Shown: positions 54,495 through 63,588, counted from the first letter of the stretch. The stretch: 64,000 bases of DNA from Streptomyces noursei (GCF_016917755.1 NZ_CP070326.1:3720001-3784000); one strand, 5' to 3'. A program made the numbers and translations. The notes: a model not told the origin generated them from the sequence alone.

Positions 54495-55109
54495 TCAGGC
54501 CCCGGTGCCGCCCCCGCCCGGAACGCCGGTGGCGGAGGGCATGACGTCGTCGATGAGGCCGTACGCCTTGGCCTCATCGGCGGTGAACCAACGGTCGCGG
54601 TCGGCGTCCTTGGTCCACTGCTCCAGCGTCTGGCCGGTGTGCATGGCGGAGAGCTCGCCCAGGCGCTTCTTCGTACGCAGCAGCTGCTCGGCGTGGATCT
54701 TGATGTCCGAGGCCGAACCCGCCAGGCCGGCGGAGGGCTGGTGGATGAGGATCTCGGCGTTCGGCAGCGCGAAGCGCTTGCCCGGGGTGCCGGCGCTCAG
54801 CAGGAACTGGCCCATCGAAGCGGCGAGGCCCATGGCGATGGTGACCACGTCGTTCTTGATGTACTGCATGGTGTCGTAGATCGCCATGCCGGCCGTGACC
54901 GAGCCGCCCGGGGAGTTGATGTAGAGGAAGATGTCCTTTTCCGGGTCAGCGGCGAGGAGCAGCAGCTGCGCCGTGATCTTGTTGGCGATGTCGTCGTCGA
55001 CCGGCTGGCCGAGGAAGATGATCCGCTCGCCGAGCAGCCGGTTGTAGACCTGGTCGCCGAGGCCACCGGAGGTCGGCTCAGCGGCGGCGGAAGGCATCGG
55101 GATCGTCAC
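54495..55109 (-). CDS. clpP1: ATP-dependent Clp protease proteolytic subunit ClpP1
   Basis: 204 residues from a GTG (VTIPMPSAAAEPTSGGLGDQ), with AGGTGG 6 nt upstream. Catalytic Ser in GLAASMGQF near 98 and His in LIHQPS near 122. A Gly/Pro-rich C-terminus (GVPGGGGTGA). Forms mixed or homomeric Clp rings with ClpP2. A ClgR-like site lies upstream. Confidence 0.97.
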   Translation of the reverse strand: MTIPMPSAAAEPTSGGLGDQVYNRLLGERIIFLGQPVDDDIANKITAQLLLLAADPEKDIFLYINSPGGSVTAGMAIYDTMQYIKNDVVTIAMGLAASMGQFLLSAGTPGKRFALPNAEILIHQPSAGLAGSASDIKIHAEQLLRTKKRLGELSAMHTGQTLEQWTKDADRDRWFTADEAKAYGLIDDVMPSATGVPGGGGTGA

Positions 55110-55276
55110 GTGTCCACCTGCTCGTTGTCGGACGGCTCGCGACCGTCTCAGCGTCGTCTTCTGGGGCGCGGGGACCTGCGCCGTGTGGTGCATCCGGCGC
55201 GTTCGGAAACTTCCCTGCCCTCGTATCTACGGACCCTAACGCGCAGGTCGGACAACGCCATCCCGCAGCGAGAACT

Positions 55277-55290
55277 GTTCGCTGTGAGCG
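55277..55290. promoter_or_regulatory. ClgR-box-like site upstream of clpP1
   Basis: GTTCGCTGTGAGCG fits the GTTCGC-5N-GCG pattern that I recall for the Streptomyces activator ClgR. It contains the dyad CGCT-GTG-AGCG. About 170 nt before the clpP1 start. Confidence 0.6.
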
Positions 55291-55314
55291 CAGGCTCACG
55301 GACCGGGATGACGC

Positions 55315-55352
55315 ACGGGCCCGAACACGCTCACGTGCGTGTTCGGGCCCGT
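55315..55352 (-). terminator. Terminator after tig
   Basis: A perfect 16-bp stem (ACGGGCCCGAACACGC with GCGTGTTCGGGCCCGT), loop TCACGT, 44 nt past the tig stop and upstream of the clpP1 control region. Confidence 0.92.
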
Positions 55353-55396
55353 ACTCACAGCTCGAAGAGCCCGGGGAACCCCCGGACGGCCGGGGC

Positions 55397-56794
55397 TCAG
55401 CCCTCGGTCTTCGGGGCCTCCTCGGCCTTCACCTCGGTGCCCTCGGCCTCGGCGACGACGGCCTCGGCGGCCTCCGCCTCCTCCTCGTCCTCCAGGTCGA
55501 CGACCTCGCCGTTGGAGTCCTTGACCGTGGCGGCCTCGACGACCACCGCGAGGGCCTTGCCGCGGGCGACCTCGCCCACCAGCATCGGCACCTGGCCACC
55601 CTCGACGACCGCCTGGGCGAACTGGTCGGGGCTCATGCCGGAGGACTGCGCACGCCGCATGAGGTGCTCGGTGAGCTCCTCCTGGCTGACGTTGAGCTTC
55701 TCCTTGTTGACCAGCTCGTCGAGGACGAACTGGGTCTTGATGCCCTTCTCGGCCTGCTCCTTGGTCTCGGCGTCGAACTCTTCCTCGGTCTTGCCCTGGA
55801 TCTCCAGGTACTTCGCGAGGTCGAGGCCCATCTGGCCGAGCTGGTGGTGCTCCAGGTTGTGCTTGCGGGTGCGGATCTCGTCCTCGAGGAGCTTCTCGGG
55901 GATCGGGACCTCGATCAGGCCGAGCAGCGCCTCCAGGACCTTCTCCTGGGCCTGGGTGGCCTGGTCGAACTTCTTCATCCGCTCCAGGCGCTTGCGGCTG
56001 TCCGCCTTGAGCTCGTCAAGGGTGTCGAACTCGCTGGCCAGCTGCGCGAAGTCGTCGTCCAGCTCGGGCAGTTCGCGGGCCTTGACCTCGGTGACGTCGA
56101 CCTTGACCGAAGCCTCCTTGCCCTGGGCGGAGCCGCCCTTGAGCTCGGAGGTGAAGGTGGCGCTGCCGCCGGCCTCCAGGCCCTTGACGGCCTCGTCGAT
56201 GCCGTCGAGGAGCTCACCGGAGCCGATGGTGTAGCTGACGCCGTTGGCGATGCCGTCGGCCAGCACCTCGCCGTCGACCTTGGCCTCCAGGTCCACGGTC
56301 ACCACGTCGCCGTCCTGGGCGGCGCGCTCGACCGGGCTGGTCGAGGCGAAGCGCTCACGCAACTGCTCCACGGACTTCTCGACGTCCTCGTCCGACACCT
56401 CCACGGCGTCGACCTCGACCTCGATGCCGGAGTAGTCCGGGATCTCCAGTTCGGGGCGGATGTCGACCTCGGCGGTGAAGGCCAGCAGCTCGTTGTCCTT
56501 GAGCTCGGTGATGTCCACCTCGGGCTGACCGAGGACGTTCAGCTCGGCCTCGTTGACCGCGTTGGTGTAGAACTTCGGGAGCGCGTCGTTGACGGCCTCC
56601 TCCAGCACGGCGCCACGACCGAACCGCTGGTCGATGACGCGGGCCGGGATCTTGCCCTTGCGGAAGCCCTTCACCGTGACCTGCTGGTTGATCTTCTTGT
56701 ACGCCGCGTCGAGGCTGTCCTTGAGCTCCTCGAAGGGCACCTCGACAGTGAGCCGAACCCGGGTCGGGTTCAGGGTCTCCACGGCGCTCTTCAC
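55397..56794 (-). CDS. tig: Trigger factor
   Basis: 465 residues from a GTG (VKSAVETLNPTRVRLTVEVP), with AAGGAG 9 nt upstream. The ribosome-binding loop GFRKGKIPARV near 45-55, a central PPIase-like domain (about 160-240) and a helical C-terminal chaperone domain. An acidic tail follows (EDEEEAEAAEAVVAEAEGTE). It folds nascent chains at the ribosome exit. It lies upstream of clpP1-clpP2, as in most bacteria. Confidence 0.98.
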   Translation of the reverse strand: MKSAVETLNPTRVRLTVEVPFEELKDSLDAAYKKINQQVTVKGFRKGKIPARVIDQRFGRGAVLEEAVNDALPKFYTNAVNEAELNVLGQPEVDITELKDNELLAFTAEVDIRPELEIPDYSGIEVEVDAVEVSDEDVEKSVEQLRERFASTSPVERAAQDGDVVTVDLEAKVDGEVLADGIANGVSYTIGSGELLDGIDEAVKGLEAGGSATFTSELKGGSAQGKEASVKVDVTEVKARELPELDDDFAQLASEFDTLDELKADSRKRLERMKKFDQATQAQEKVLEALLGLIEVPIPEKLLEDEIRTRKHNLEHHQLGQMGLDLAKYLEIQGKTEEEFDAETKEQAEKGIKTQFVLDELVNKEKLNVSQEELTEHLMRRAQSSGMSPDQFAQAVVEGGQVPMLVGEVARGKALAVVVEAATVKDSNGEVVDLEDEEEAEAAEAVVAEAEGTEVKAEEAPKTEG

Positions 56795-56994
56795 GGTTCG
56801 GTCTCCTTGGGCTGACTTGGGGTTTTGCCTGAGATCCGCCGGCGTCCGGCATGTCCCGGCCCGGCCGATCGCGCCCGGTACAGAGACATACGGGCACGCA
56901 GCTTGCATAGTAACCGCAAGGAGGAGGGCACCCACAACGCGATCTTGAACGGTCGCTTATGCCCGCTTTGCCTCACGCGGACGGGTACCTGAAC

Positions 56995-57071
56995 TGGTCG
57001 GGGTGGCCGGATTCGAACCGACGACCTTCCGCTCCCAAAGCGGACGCGCTACCAAGCTGCGCCACACCCCG
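56995..57071 (-). tRNA. tRNA-Pro (UGG)
   Basis: The cloverleaf reads 5' CGGGGTG... with an anticodon loop TTTGGGA (anticodon TGG) and T-arm GGTTCGAATCC. The acceptor arms CGGGGTG/CACCCCG pair fully. A and then CCA follow in the genome, so the CCA end is encoded. Confidence 0.95.
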
Positions 57072-57206
57072 TCGGTGCGACACGTAGGGTACATGGCCGG
57101 GGACGGTGTGGCTGCCCGTTATTCAAGAGCGCGATGCAGTGTGCGCGGCACAGCCTCCACCCGCTACGATGCTCTGCGTGCCGGGGTCCGACCGACCGTG
57201 GCGCTC

Positions 57207-57277
57207 GCGGGCGTAGCTCAATGGTAGAGCCCCAGTCTTCCAAACTGGCTACGCGGGTTCGATTCCCGTCGCCCGCT
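57207..57277 (+). tRNA. tRNA-Gly (UCC)
   Basis: 71 nt. Acceptor GCGGGCG/CGCCCGC with U discriminator, D-arm GCTCAATGGTAGAGC, anticodon loop CTTCCAA (anticodon TCC), T-arm GGGTTCGATTCCC. The genome reads CCG after the discriminator, so CCA is added after transcription. Confidence 0.95.
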
Positions 57278-57283
57278 CCGAAA

Positions 57284-57334
57284 CGGCCCGGGGCCGGATC
57301 GCGGACTTTCCCGATCCGGCCCCGGGCCGCTTTT
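57284..57334 (+). terminator. Intrinsic terminator after tRNA-Gly
   Basis: A perfect 18-bp stem (57284-57301 with 57312-57329), followed by CTTTT, 7 nt past the tRNA. Confidence 0.95.
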
Positions 57335-57896
57335 GTCGCCGGGTGGGGCGAGGCTCGCCGCCTTCCCCAACCGCGTTCCCTGTCCCCCGAATTCCGGGTA
57401 CTCCGCAATTCCGGTGACCGTGCGCCATGGTGGCCCCCTTTCACGCACCGGGGGAATGCCGGGCCGGCGTTGTACGGTCGCGTCGGCACTCAGGTCGACA
57501 CCCCCGTGGTCGCCGTCCGGCCCGCGCTCCTCGCCTGCGCGCGCCCGGAGCGGGGCTTCACCGTGCGTCCCGCGCCGCGGCACCGCGCTGCGCGCCGGAG
57601 GAAAGCCTGGAGGCGGCCATCACCACCGTTTCCGACGTTCTGCGCGACCAAGACTCACCGGATATCGCGCTACCGGAGAGCGATAGGGAGCGGGCCGAGC
57701 CGGATGCGGTGAAGGGAATTCGCGTGGCGCATTTCCGGGAGAAAGCGCGCCGGTACGGATGCGCTTTCGAGGGCCGACGCGGGCCACAACTGGTGGACAG
57801 CGGGCGGCGTCGGCCCGCCGGGCCCCTGCCTTCCCCTTTGCCGACGGGGCATCTGCGTGAGGCGCGCGGTTGACTGCGGTTGACTAGGGTGCAGCC
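57335..57896. other. Gene-poor region with a weak open frame
   Basis: 562 nt. A + frame open from 57427 to 57873 ends in a stretch that looks protein-like (AAITTVSDVLRDQDSP, HFREKARRYGCAFE). Its first half is Arg/Pro-rich shadow sequence and no start has a ribosome site. It could be the remains of a small regulator gene. The region just before 57897 holds the promoter of the ArsC-like gene. Confidence 0.4.
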
Positions 57897-58277
57897 ATGG
57901 AGATCTGGATCAACCCCGCCTGTTCCAAGTGCCGTTCCGCCGTGACCCTCCTCGACGCGGAGGGTGCGGAGTACACCGTGCGGCGCTATCTCGAAGAGCC
58001 GCCGAGCGCCCAGGAGCTGCGGGAGGTGCTGGAGCGGCTGACGCTGGAGCCGTGGGACATCACCCGCACCCAGGAGGCCGAGGCGAAGGAGCTCGGCCTC
58101 AAGGACTGGGGGCGTACGGCGGACGACCGCGAGCGGTGGATCGAGGCGCTGGCGGCGCACCCGCGGCTGATCCAGCGCCCGATCATCACCGCCGACGACG
58201 GATCGGCGCTGGTGGGGCGCAGCGAGGATGCCGTGCGTGACGCGCTGGCGCGGACCGGGGGCGGACGGACCCCCTGA
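57897..58277 (+). CDS. ArsC/Spx-family protein
   Basis: 126 residues starting MEIWINPACSKCRSAVTLLD. The thioredoxin-like fold has a CxxC (CSKC) at 9-12 and LIQRPIITADDGSALVGR near 88-105, as in arsenate-reductase-like and Spx-like proteins. It lacks ars neighbours, so a redox or regulatory role is as likely as arsenate reduction. TAGGGT lies 6 nt before the ATG (leaderless pattern). Confidence 0.88.
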   Translation: MEIWINPACSKCRSAVTLLDAEGAEYTVRRYLEEPPSAQELREVLERLTLEPWDITRTQEAEAKELGLKDWGRTADDRERWIEALAAHPRLIQRPIITADDGSALVGRSEDAVRDALARTGGGRTP

Positions 58278-58317
58278 CGTCCGGCCCGCGAAGCGTGAAC
58301 CGTTCGGGGCGCGTGCC

Positions 58318-58512
58318 CTAGAACGAGATGTGGTTGATCGTGCTCGCGATGGAGTTCAGGAACCTGTTGATCGACGGCGCCATGCCGGTCGAGGCGAGGA
58401 AGAAGCCGAAGAGTATGGCGACGAACGCCGGCCCGGCCTTGATCGCCTTCTGTCTGATCAGTACGACGAGGATGATCCCCAGCATCAGGACAACTGACAG
58501 CGAAAGAGCCAC
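58318..58512 (-). CDS. Small conserved membrane protein
   Basis: 64 residues, GTG start with GAGGG about 12 nt upstream. Two hydrophobic helices (SLSVVLMLGIILVVLI and GPAFVAILFGFFLAST), then an amphipathic end (SINRFLNSIASTINHISF). No function recognised. Confidence 0.75.
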   Translation of the reverse strand: MALSLSVVLMLGIILVVLIRQKAIKAGPAFVAILFGFFLASTGMAPSINRFLNSIASTINHISF

Positions 58513-58844
58513 AACTGATCACACCCTCGGTCGGAACGCCTCACCGGCCCTGGGGCATGCCGCGCACACCCCCGACACCCATCGTGCCATCAACTCCCTG
58601 CCCATCGCAGGCGGGTGACGAATCATCGGCCAACGCTTTGCTCGTTCCCGATCGTTCATTCCGCGTCGCTTCCGGTCGGCCCGGCGGACCCTCGCACCCC
58701 GCCGGACCGGCCCGCAAAAGCCCCGCACCGCCACACAACGGGCCCCTCGTTAATGATTTGGTAATCTAAATATTGACCACTTCTTGACGCTGCCTTGACC
58801 TGGCGTGCGATCCAGTACGTGCTTGGGCTCACATCGGCGGCGCG
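58513..58844. other. Intergenic region with AT-rich promoter tract
   Basis: 332 nt between divergent genes. 58749-58790 is strikingly AT-rich for this genome (TTAATGATTTGGTAATCTAA, then ATATTGACC and TTGACG), a likely promoter and regulator region for the antiporter gene. No gene seen. Confidence 0.6.
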
Positions 58845-58868
58845 TTGACGACCAGGAGGAACGGGCCC

Positions 58869-60098
58869 ATCGGACACGCAGACACCCTGATCGCCATGGG
58901 CGGCGCCTTTCTCGCCGCCGCCGTCCTCGCCCGCCTCGGCGGCCGCATCGGACTCCCCACCATCCCCTTGTTCATCCTGGCCGGAATCCTGCTCGGCCCG
59001 CACACCCCCGGCATCGTGCTGGTCGCCGACCCGCACGACCTGGAGATGCTCTCCCTGCTCGGTCTGGTGCTGCTGCTCTTCTACCTGGGCCTGGAATTCC
59101 ACGTCGACGACCTCAAGGCGGGCGGCCGTCGGATGGCGCTGGCCGGCGGCGCCTATCTGACGCTGAACGTGGGCGCCGGGCTCGGCTTCGGCTTCGCGCT
59201 CGGCTGGGGCACCTCCGAGGCGCTGGTGCTCGCCGGGGTGCTCGGCATCTCCTCGTCCGCGATCGTCACCAAGGTCCTGGTCGACACCGGGCGGCTGGGC
59301 AATCCGGAGACCAAGCCGATCCTCGGCATCATCGTCGTCGAGGACATCTTCCTGGCCCTGTATCTGGCCGCGTTGCAGCCGGTGCTCTCCGGGGCCGACT
59401 CGCTGGCCGCGGCGGCGCCGGCGGCCGGGAAGGCGTTCGGCTTCCTGCTGCTGCTCGCCGCGGCGGCCCGCTGGGGCACACGACTGGTCGGGCGACTGAT
59501 CGCCACCAAGGACAGCGAACTGCTGGTGATCTCCTTCCTCGGCGCCGCGGTGCTGGTCGCCGGAGTCTCCGAGTGGTTCGGGGTCGCGGACGCCATCGGC
59601 GCGTTCATGGTGGGGCTGATGCTCGGCGGGACGAGTTCGGGGCCGCGGATCCGCAAACTGGTGCATCCGCTGCGGGACGCGTTCGGGGCGATCTTCTTCT
59701 TCGCGTTCGGGCTCTCCATCGACCCCGGCGACCTGCCGTCCGTCGTGTGGCCGGTGCTGATCGCGGTGGCGCTGACCCTGTTGATGAACGTGCTCGCGGG
59801 GCTGGCCGCGGCCCGGATCCACGGCTTCGGTGCCGGGCCGGCCGCGAACATCGCCACCGCGCTGCTGGCTCGCGGCGAGTTCGCGCTGATCCTGGCCACG
59901 ATGGCGGCGGGCGCCGGACTCGACGAGCGGCTGGCCCCGTTCATCGCCGGCTATGTGCTGATCCTGGCCGTACTGGGCCCGTTGGCGGCCGGCCGCTCCG
60001 GGCTGCTGGCCCGGGTGCTGCCCGGCGGTGGTGCGGGGCGGGGCGCGCCGCCGGGGACCGCCCCGGAGGCCGAGCCGGCGGTCAGCCGTCCCGGGTGA
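58869..60098 (+). CDS. CPA2-family cation/proton antiporter
   Basis: About 409 residues. Around twelve membrane helices (AAAVLARLGGRIGLPTIPLF, GISSSAIVTKVLVDTG, FFFAFGLSIDPGDLP). KefB/KhtU-like Na+ or K+/H+ exchanger. The reading can begin at TTG 58845, but a perfect AGGAGG at 58854-58859 points to an ATC at 58869 (9 nt away). The first ATG (58896) is 36 nt from that site. No TrkA-C or regulatory gene is adjacent. Ends overlapping the phosphatase gene by 17 nt. Confidence 0.85.
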   Translation: MGHADTLIAMGGAFLAAAVLARLGGRIGLPTIPLFILAGILLGPHTPGIVLVADPHDLEMLSLLGLVLLLFYLGLEFHVDDLKAGGRRMALAGGAYLTLNVGAGLGFGFALGWGTSEALVLAGVLGISSSAIVTKVLVDTGRLGNPETKPILGIIVVEDIFLALYLAALQPVLSGADSLAAAAPAAGKAFGFLLLLAAAARWGTRLVGRLIATKDSELLVISFLGAAVLVAGVSEWFGVADAIGAFMVGLMLGGTSSGPRIRKLVHPLRDAFGAIFFFAFGLSIDPGDLPSVVWPVLIAVALTLLMNVLAGLAAARIHGFGAGPAANIATALLARGEFALILATMAAGAGLDERLAPFIAGYVLILAVLGPLAAGRSGLLARVLPGGGAGRGAPPGTAPEAEPAVSRPG

Positions 60099-61227
60099 TC
60101 AGCAGCAGCGCCCGGTCGTCGTTGACGTCCTTGGCGACGGCCTCGATCAGATGCCAGGCGGCGCCGGCGAAGCCGCTGTGCACATAGCGCTCGGCCTCGC
60201 CGGTCAGCCGGTCCATGCCCTCGGCGATGTCGCGGTCGGCGGCCTCCACCAGGCCGTCGGTGAACAGCATCAGCACGTCGCCGGGGCGCAGCGTCCCCTT
60301 GACCGGGTCGAACTGGGCGCCGTCGTAGACCCCGAGCAGCGGGCCCTCCCCCGTCTTCTCCTCCCAGCGGCCGGTGCCCGCGCTGAGTTGGAGGCCGGGG
60401 AGGTGGCCCGCGGAGAACAGCTCGTAGTCGCCGGACTCCAGGTCGAGGACGAGGTGGACGGAGGTGGCGAAACCCTCGTCCCAGTCCTGGCGCAGCAGAT
60501 AGCCGTTGGCGGCCGTGAGGAAGCCGTGCGGCGGCAGTGAGCCGAGCAGGCCGCCGAAGGCGCCGGACAGCAGCAGCGCCCGGGACGCCGCGTCCATGCC
60601 CTTGCCGGAGACGTCGGTGAGCACGACCTCCAGGATGTTGCCGCCCTGGGTGCGGGAGGCCACCACGAAGTCGCCGGAGAAGGACTGGCCGCCGGCCGGG
60701 CGGAGCGCCATCTCGTGGTGCCAGCCCTTGGGGAGCTTGGGCAGCGTGCTCTGCACCCGGATCCGTTCGCGCAGGTCGAAGAGCATGGTGCCGCCGCGCC
60801 GCCAGGGCACGCCGACCCGGCTGCGGAACTGCGCGACCAGCAGCCCGGAGAGCCCGACCGCGGCGACGACCAGGACCGTGCCCGGGGTGATCCGGTCCCG
60901 CCCCTGGTCGTACGGGCCGAACAGCGCCGCCTCGACGATCAGCGCGGCGGCGGAGGCGGCGTACAGGACCAGGAGGTTGGCCGGCCGCAGCAGCAGTCCG
61001 CCGGCGATGATCGGGAGGACCAGCGCGGTCGGCGCGATCCACTCCGGGTGCCAGAGGGTGCCGCCGGCGATGGCCGGGACGGCGACGAGGAGGGCGGCCA
61101 GCGCGACCCAGTCGGAGCCGTCGCCGCGGAAGTAGTCGACGCCGGCCTTGCGCATGCCGATGCGGGTCCGGTGCAGCCGTTTGTGCATCCGGGCCCTCAG
61201 GCTTTCCGCTCCCGCGCCGCGTGTCAT
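60082..61227 (-). CDS. SpoIIE/PP2C-type serine phosphatase, membrane-bound
   Basis: 381 residues, ATG start. Four or so membrane helices in residues 38-135 (WVALAALLVAVPAIAGG, PGTVLVVAAVGLSGLLVAQF) are followed by a PP2C-SpoIIE domain with SGDFVVAS, DVSGKGMDAA near 207 and LFTDGLVEA. No PAS, GAF or kinase domain. In Streptomyces such phosphatases usually act on anti-sigma antagonist proteins; none is adjacent. Confidence 0.92.
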   Translation of the reverse strand: MTRGAGAESLRARMHKRLHRTRIGMRKAGVDYFRGDGSDWVALAALLVAVPAIAGGTLWHPEWIAPTALVLPIIAGGLLLRPANLLVLYAASAAALIVEAALFGPYDQGRDRITPGTVLVVAAVGLSGLLVAQFRSRVGVPWRRGGTMLFDLRERIRVQSTLPKLPKGWHHEMALRPAGGQSFSGDFVVASRTQGGNILEVVLTDVSGKGMDAASRALLLSGAFGGLLGSLPPHGFLTAANGYLLRQDWDEGFATSVHLVLDLESGDYELFSAGHLPGLQLSAGTGRWEEKTGEGPLLGVYDGAQFDPVKGTLRPGDVLMLFTDGLVEAADRDIAEGMDRLTGEAERYVHSGFAGAAWHLIEAVAKDVNDDRALLLITRDG

Positions 61228-61354
61228 TGTTCTGGGACCTTATCCACCCGTTCGGCGGCGCGTCGATTCGCCGCACGTCACCCCGGGGAATTGCCGGGAA
61301 TTCGCGTTCGAAATGCGGTCGCGCGGCCGGAGGGCGGGCTGCTAGGGATGCCTC

Positions 61355-62584
61355 ATGACGACAGAGTTGCAGCCGTTGCGGGATGCCGACTGGGATGCCT
61401 GGTACGACAAGCTGGACGTGGCGTTCGGCGGGGTCCCGGAGGAGCCGGAGAGGCGTGCGTGGTGGCGTGCCGTCACCGAGGTCGAGCGGGCTTTCGCGGT
61501 CCGGGACGGCGGCGAGATCGTCGGCACCGGCGGATCGTTCTCGTTCGGACTAACCGTGCCGGGCGGCGCGGAGCTGCCCGTGGCCGGGGTCACGCTGATC
61601 AGCGTGCAGCCCACCCACCGGCGGCGCGGGGTGCTGCGCTCGATGATGCGCCACCAGCTGACGGACGTCCACGCGCGCGGCGAGGCGCTGGCGGTGCTGA
61701 CCGCCACGGAGCCGGCGATCTACGGGCGGTTCGGGTACGGCCCGGCCACCCAGGAGATGCGGATGACCGTGGACACGGTGCGGCTGGCCGCCCCGGACCT
61801 GCCGGGCGTGGCCGACGTCCGGCTGCGGCTGGTGGACCCGGCGGCCGCGGTGGCCGCGTGCGAGCGGGTCTATGCGCAACTGGTGCCGACCCGGCCGGGG
61901 ATGCTGGCGCGCCGCCCCCACTGGGAGCGGCTGCCGGTGCTCGACCCGGAGAGCGAGCGGAACGGGGCCGGTCAACTCCAGTGCGTGCTGGCCGAGGTGG
62001 ACGGCGAGGTGCGGGGGTACGCCCGGTATGCCGTCAAGCCCGATTGGGACCACACCGGGCCGCGCGGGGCGGTGCTGGTGCGCCACCTCGACGCGCTGGA
62101 CCCGGTGGCCTACGCGGCGCTGTGGCGCTATCTGTTCGGGATCGACCTGACCGCGTCGGTGGTGGCGCGCGGCCGGCCGGTGGACGACCCGCTGCTGCAC
62201 CTGGTGGCCGACCACCGGCGTTGCGACCTCGGGGTGCGGGAGGCGCTGTTCGTCCGGCCGGTGGACGTCGGGGCGGCGCTGGCGGCCCGGACGTACCGGC
62301 GGCCGGTGGACGTGGTGCTGGAGGTCGCGGACGACCTCTGCCCGTGGAACGCGGGGCGCTGGCGGCTGTCCGGCGACGAGCAGGGGGCGGTGTGCGAGCG
62401 GACCACCGACCCGGCCGAACTCACGCTGTCCGTGAGGGAGTTGGGTTCGGCCTATCTGGGCGGGTTCACGCTGTCTGCGCTGGCCGGGGCCGGCCGGGTG
62501 CGGGAGCTGCGGCCGGGGGCGCTGGCGGCGGTGTCGCCGGCGTTCGGGTCCGACCCGGCGCCGTGGCTGCCGCACGCGTTCTGA
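61355..62584 (+). CDS. Eis-like GNAT N-acetyltransferase
   Basis: 409 residues, ATG start. The acetyl-CoA loop QPTHRRRGVLRSMMRHQL is near 85-102 and EPAIYGRFGYG near 117. Two further domains and the C-terminal ...HAF carboxylate are typical of Eis, which acetylates several amines of aminoglycosides or other substrates. The true substrate is unknown. TAGGGA lies 6 nt before the ATG (leaderless pattern). Confidence 0.92.
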   Translation: MTTELQPLRDADWDAWYDKLDVAFGGVPEEPERRAWWRAVTEVERAFAVRDGGEIVGTGGSFSFGLTVPGGAELPVAGVTLISVQPTHRRRGVLRSMMRHQLTDVHARGEALAVLTATEPAIYGRFGYGPATQEMRMTVDTVRLAAPDLPGVADVRLRLVDPAAAVAACERVYAQLVPTRPGMLARRPHWERLPVLDPESERNGAGQLQCVLAEVDGEVRGYARYAVKPDWDHTGPRGAVLVRHLDALDPVAYAALWRYLFGIDLTASVVARGRPVDDPLLHLVADHRRCDLGVREALFVRPVDVGAALAARTYRRPVDVVLEVADDLCPWNAGRWRLSGDEQGAVCERTTDPAELTLSVRELGSAYLGGFTLSALAGAGRVRELRPGALAAVSPAFGSDPAPWLPHAF

Positions 62585-62612
62585 CCGGTTGCGGCCGGGC
62601 CCGCCGGCGCCC

Positions 62613-63434
62613 TCAGGGGCGGGCGGCGGCGGGCTGGCACACGGGACACCAGAAGAGGTTGCGGGCGGCCAGGCCGGCGGTGCGGATCTCGCTGCCGCAG
62701 AGGTGGCAGGCGGCGCCGGTGCGGCGGTAGACGTAGACCTCGCCGCCGTGGTCGTCGACCCGGGGCGGGCGGCCCATGGCCTCCGGGGTGTGCTCGGGGC
62801 GGACGGTGTCGATCCGGTTGTTCCTCACGCCCTCCCGCATCAGGTCCACCAGGTCGGCCCAGACCGCGTCCCACTGGTCGCGGCGCAGGTCGCGGCCGGG
62901 GAGGTAGGGGTCGATGCCGTGCCGGAAGAGGACCTCGGCGCGATAGACGTTGCCGACGCCGGCGATCACCTTCTGGTCGAGCAGCAGCGCCGCGACGGTG
63001 GTGCGGCTGCGGGAGATCCGTCGCCAGGCGCCGGTGCCGTCGTCGTCCGGCCGCAGCGGGTCGGGGCCCAGCCGGTCGTGTATCGCCTGCTTCTCGGCGT
63101 CGGTGATCAGCGCGCAGGCGGTGGGGCCGCGCAGGTCGGCGTGGTGGTCGGCGCCGACCAGTCGCAGCCGGACGGTGTCGGTGGGCGGCGGGGGCGGGGT
63201 GGCGCCGAAGCCGAGCTTGCCGAAGAGGCCGAGGTGGATGTGGACCCAGCGGTCGGGGCCGAAGCCGAGGAAGAGGTGCTTGCCGTGCGCCTCGGCACTC
63301 TCCATGACCTGGCCGTCGATGAGCGCCGCGCCCTCGGCGAACTTGCCCTGCGGGCTGCTCGCCCGGACCGGGGCGCCCTCGAAGCGGTCCCGGTGGTCCA
63401 GCGCGAGGCGGTGGATGGTGTGCCCCTCGGGCAT
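62613..63434 (-). CDS. Fpg/Nei-family DNA glycosylase
   Basis: 273 residues starting MPEGHTIHRLALDHRDRF: catalytic Pro2 and Glu3 are present after Met removal. The helix-two-turn-helix region contains GVGNVYRAEVLFR near 165. A C-terminal zinc finger (CHLCGSEI...CPVC) follows. HTIHRL after PEG is typical of the actinobacterial Nei group rather than Fpg. Removes oxidised bases and nicks the strand. A dispersed repeat lies just upstream of the start. Confidence 0.93.
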   Translation of the reverse strand: MPEGHTIHRLALDHRDRFEGAPVRASSPQGKFAEGAALIDGQVMESAEAHGKHLFLGFGPDRWVHIHLGLFGKLGFGATPPPPPTDTVRLRLVGADHHADLRGPTACALITDAEKQAIHDRLGPDPLRPDDDGTGAWRRISRSRTTVAALLLDQKVIAGVGNVYRAEVLFRHGIDPYLPGRDLRRDQWDAVWADLVDLMREGVRNNRIDTVRPEHTPEAMGRPPRVDDHGGEVYVYRRTGAACHLCGSEIRTAGLAARNLFWCPVCQPAAARP

Positions 63435-63486
63435 CGGGCGTCCTCCAGTGGGCGCGCCCGCTCCCCCTGGGCACAGGGCAGCGGGC

Positions 63487-63557
63487 AGCGCGGCGTCAGC
63501 CGCTCCGGTGAGTGGGGCCTCCCCGGCTCAAGCGGATTCGAGAGCGTGGGGAACGGC
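63487..63557 (-). repeat. Dispersed intergenic repeat, copy B
   Basis: Inverse of copy A (14641-14711), with the same blocks in the same order: CGTTCCCCA, GCTCTC, a TTGAGC arm, GGGGAGGCCCCA, GGAGCGG and ACGCCGCGC. In the spacer between rpiB and the glycosylase gene. Confidence 0.65.
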
Positions 63558-63588
63558 GCTCGCACCGGAGGGCGGCGGCGGTGCGGGG

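Noticed and set aside
56995..57277. tRNA genes as the integration site of a second element
   Set aside because: No integrase or displaced tRNA 3' end nearby. Both tRNAs are intact with ordinary flanks.
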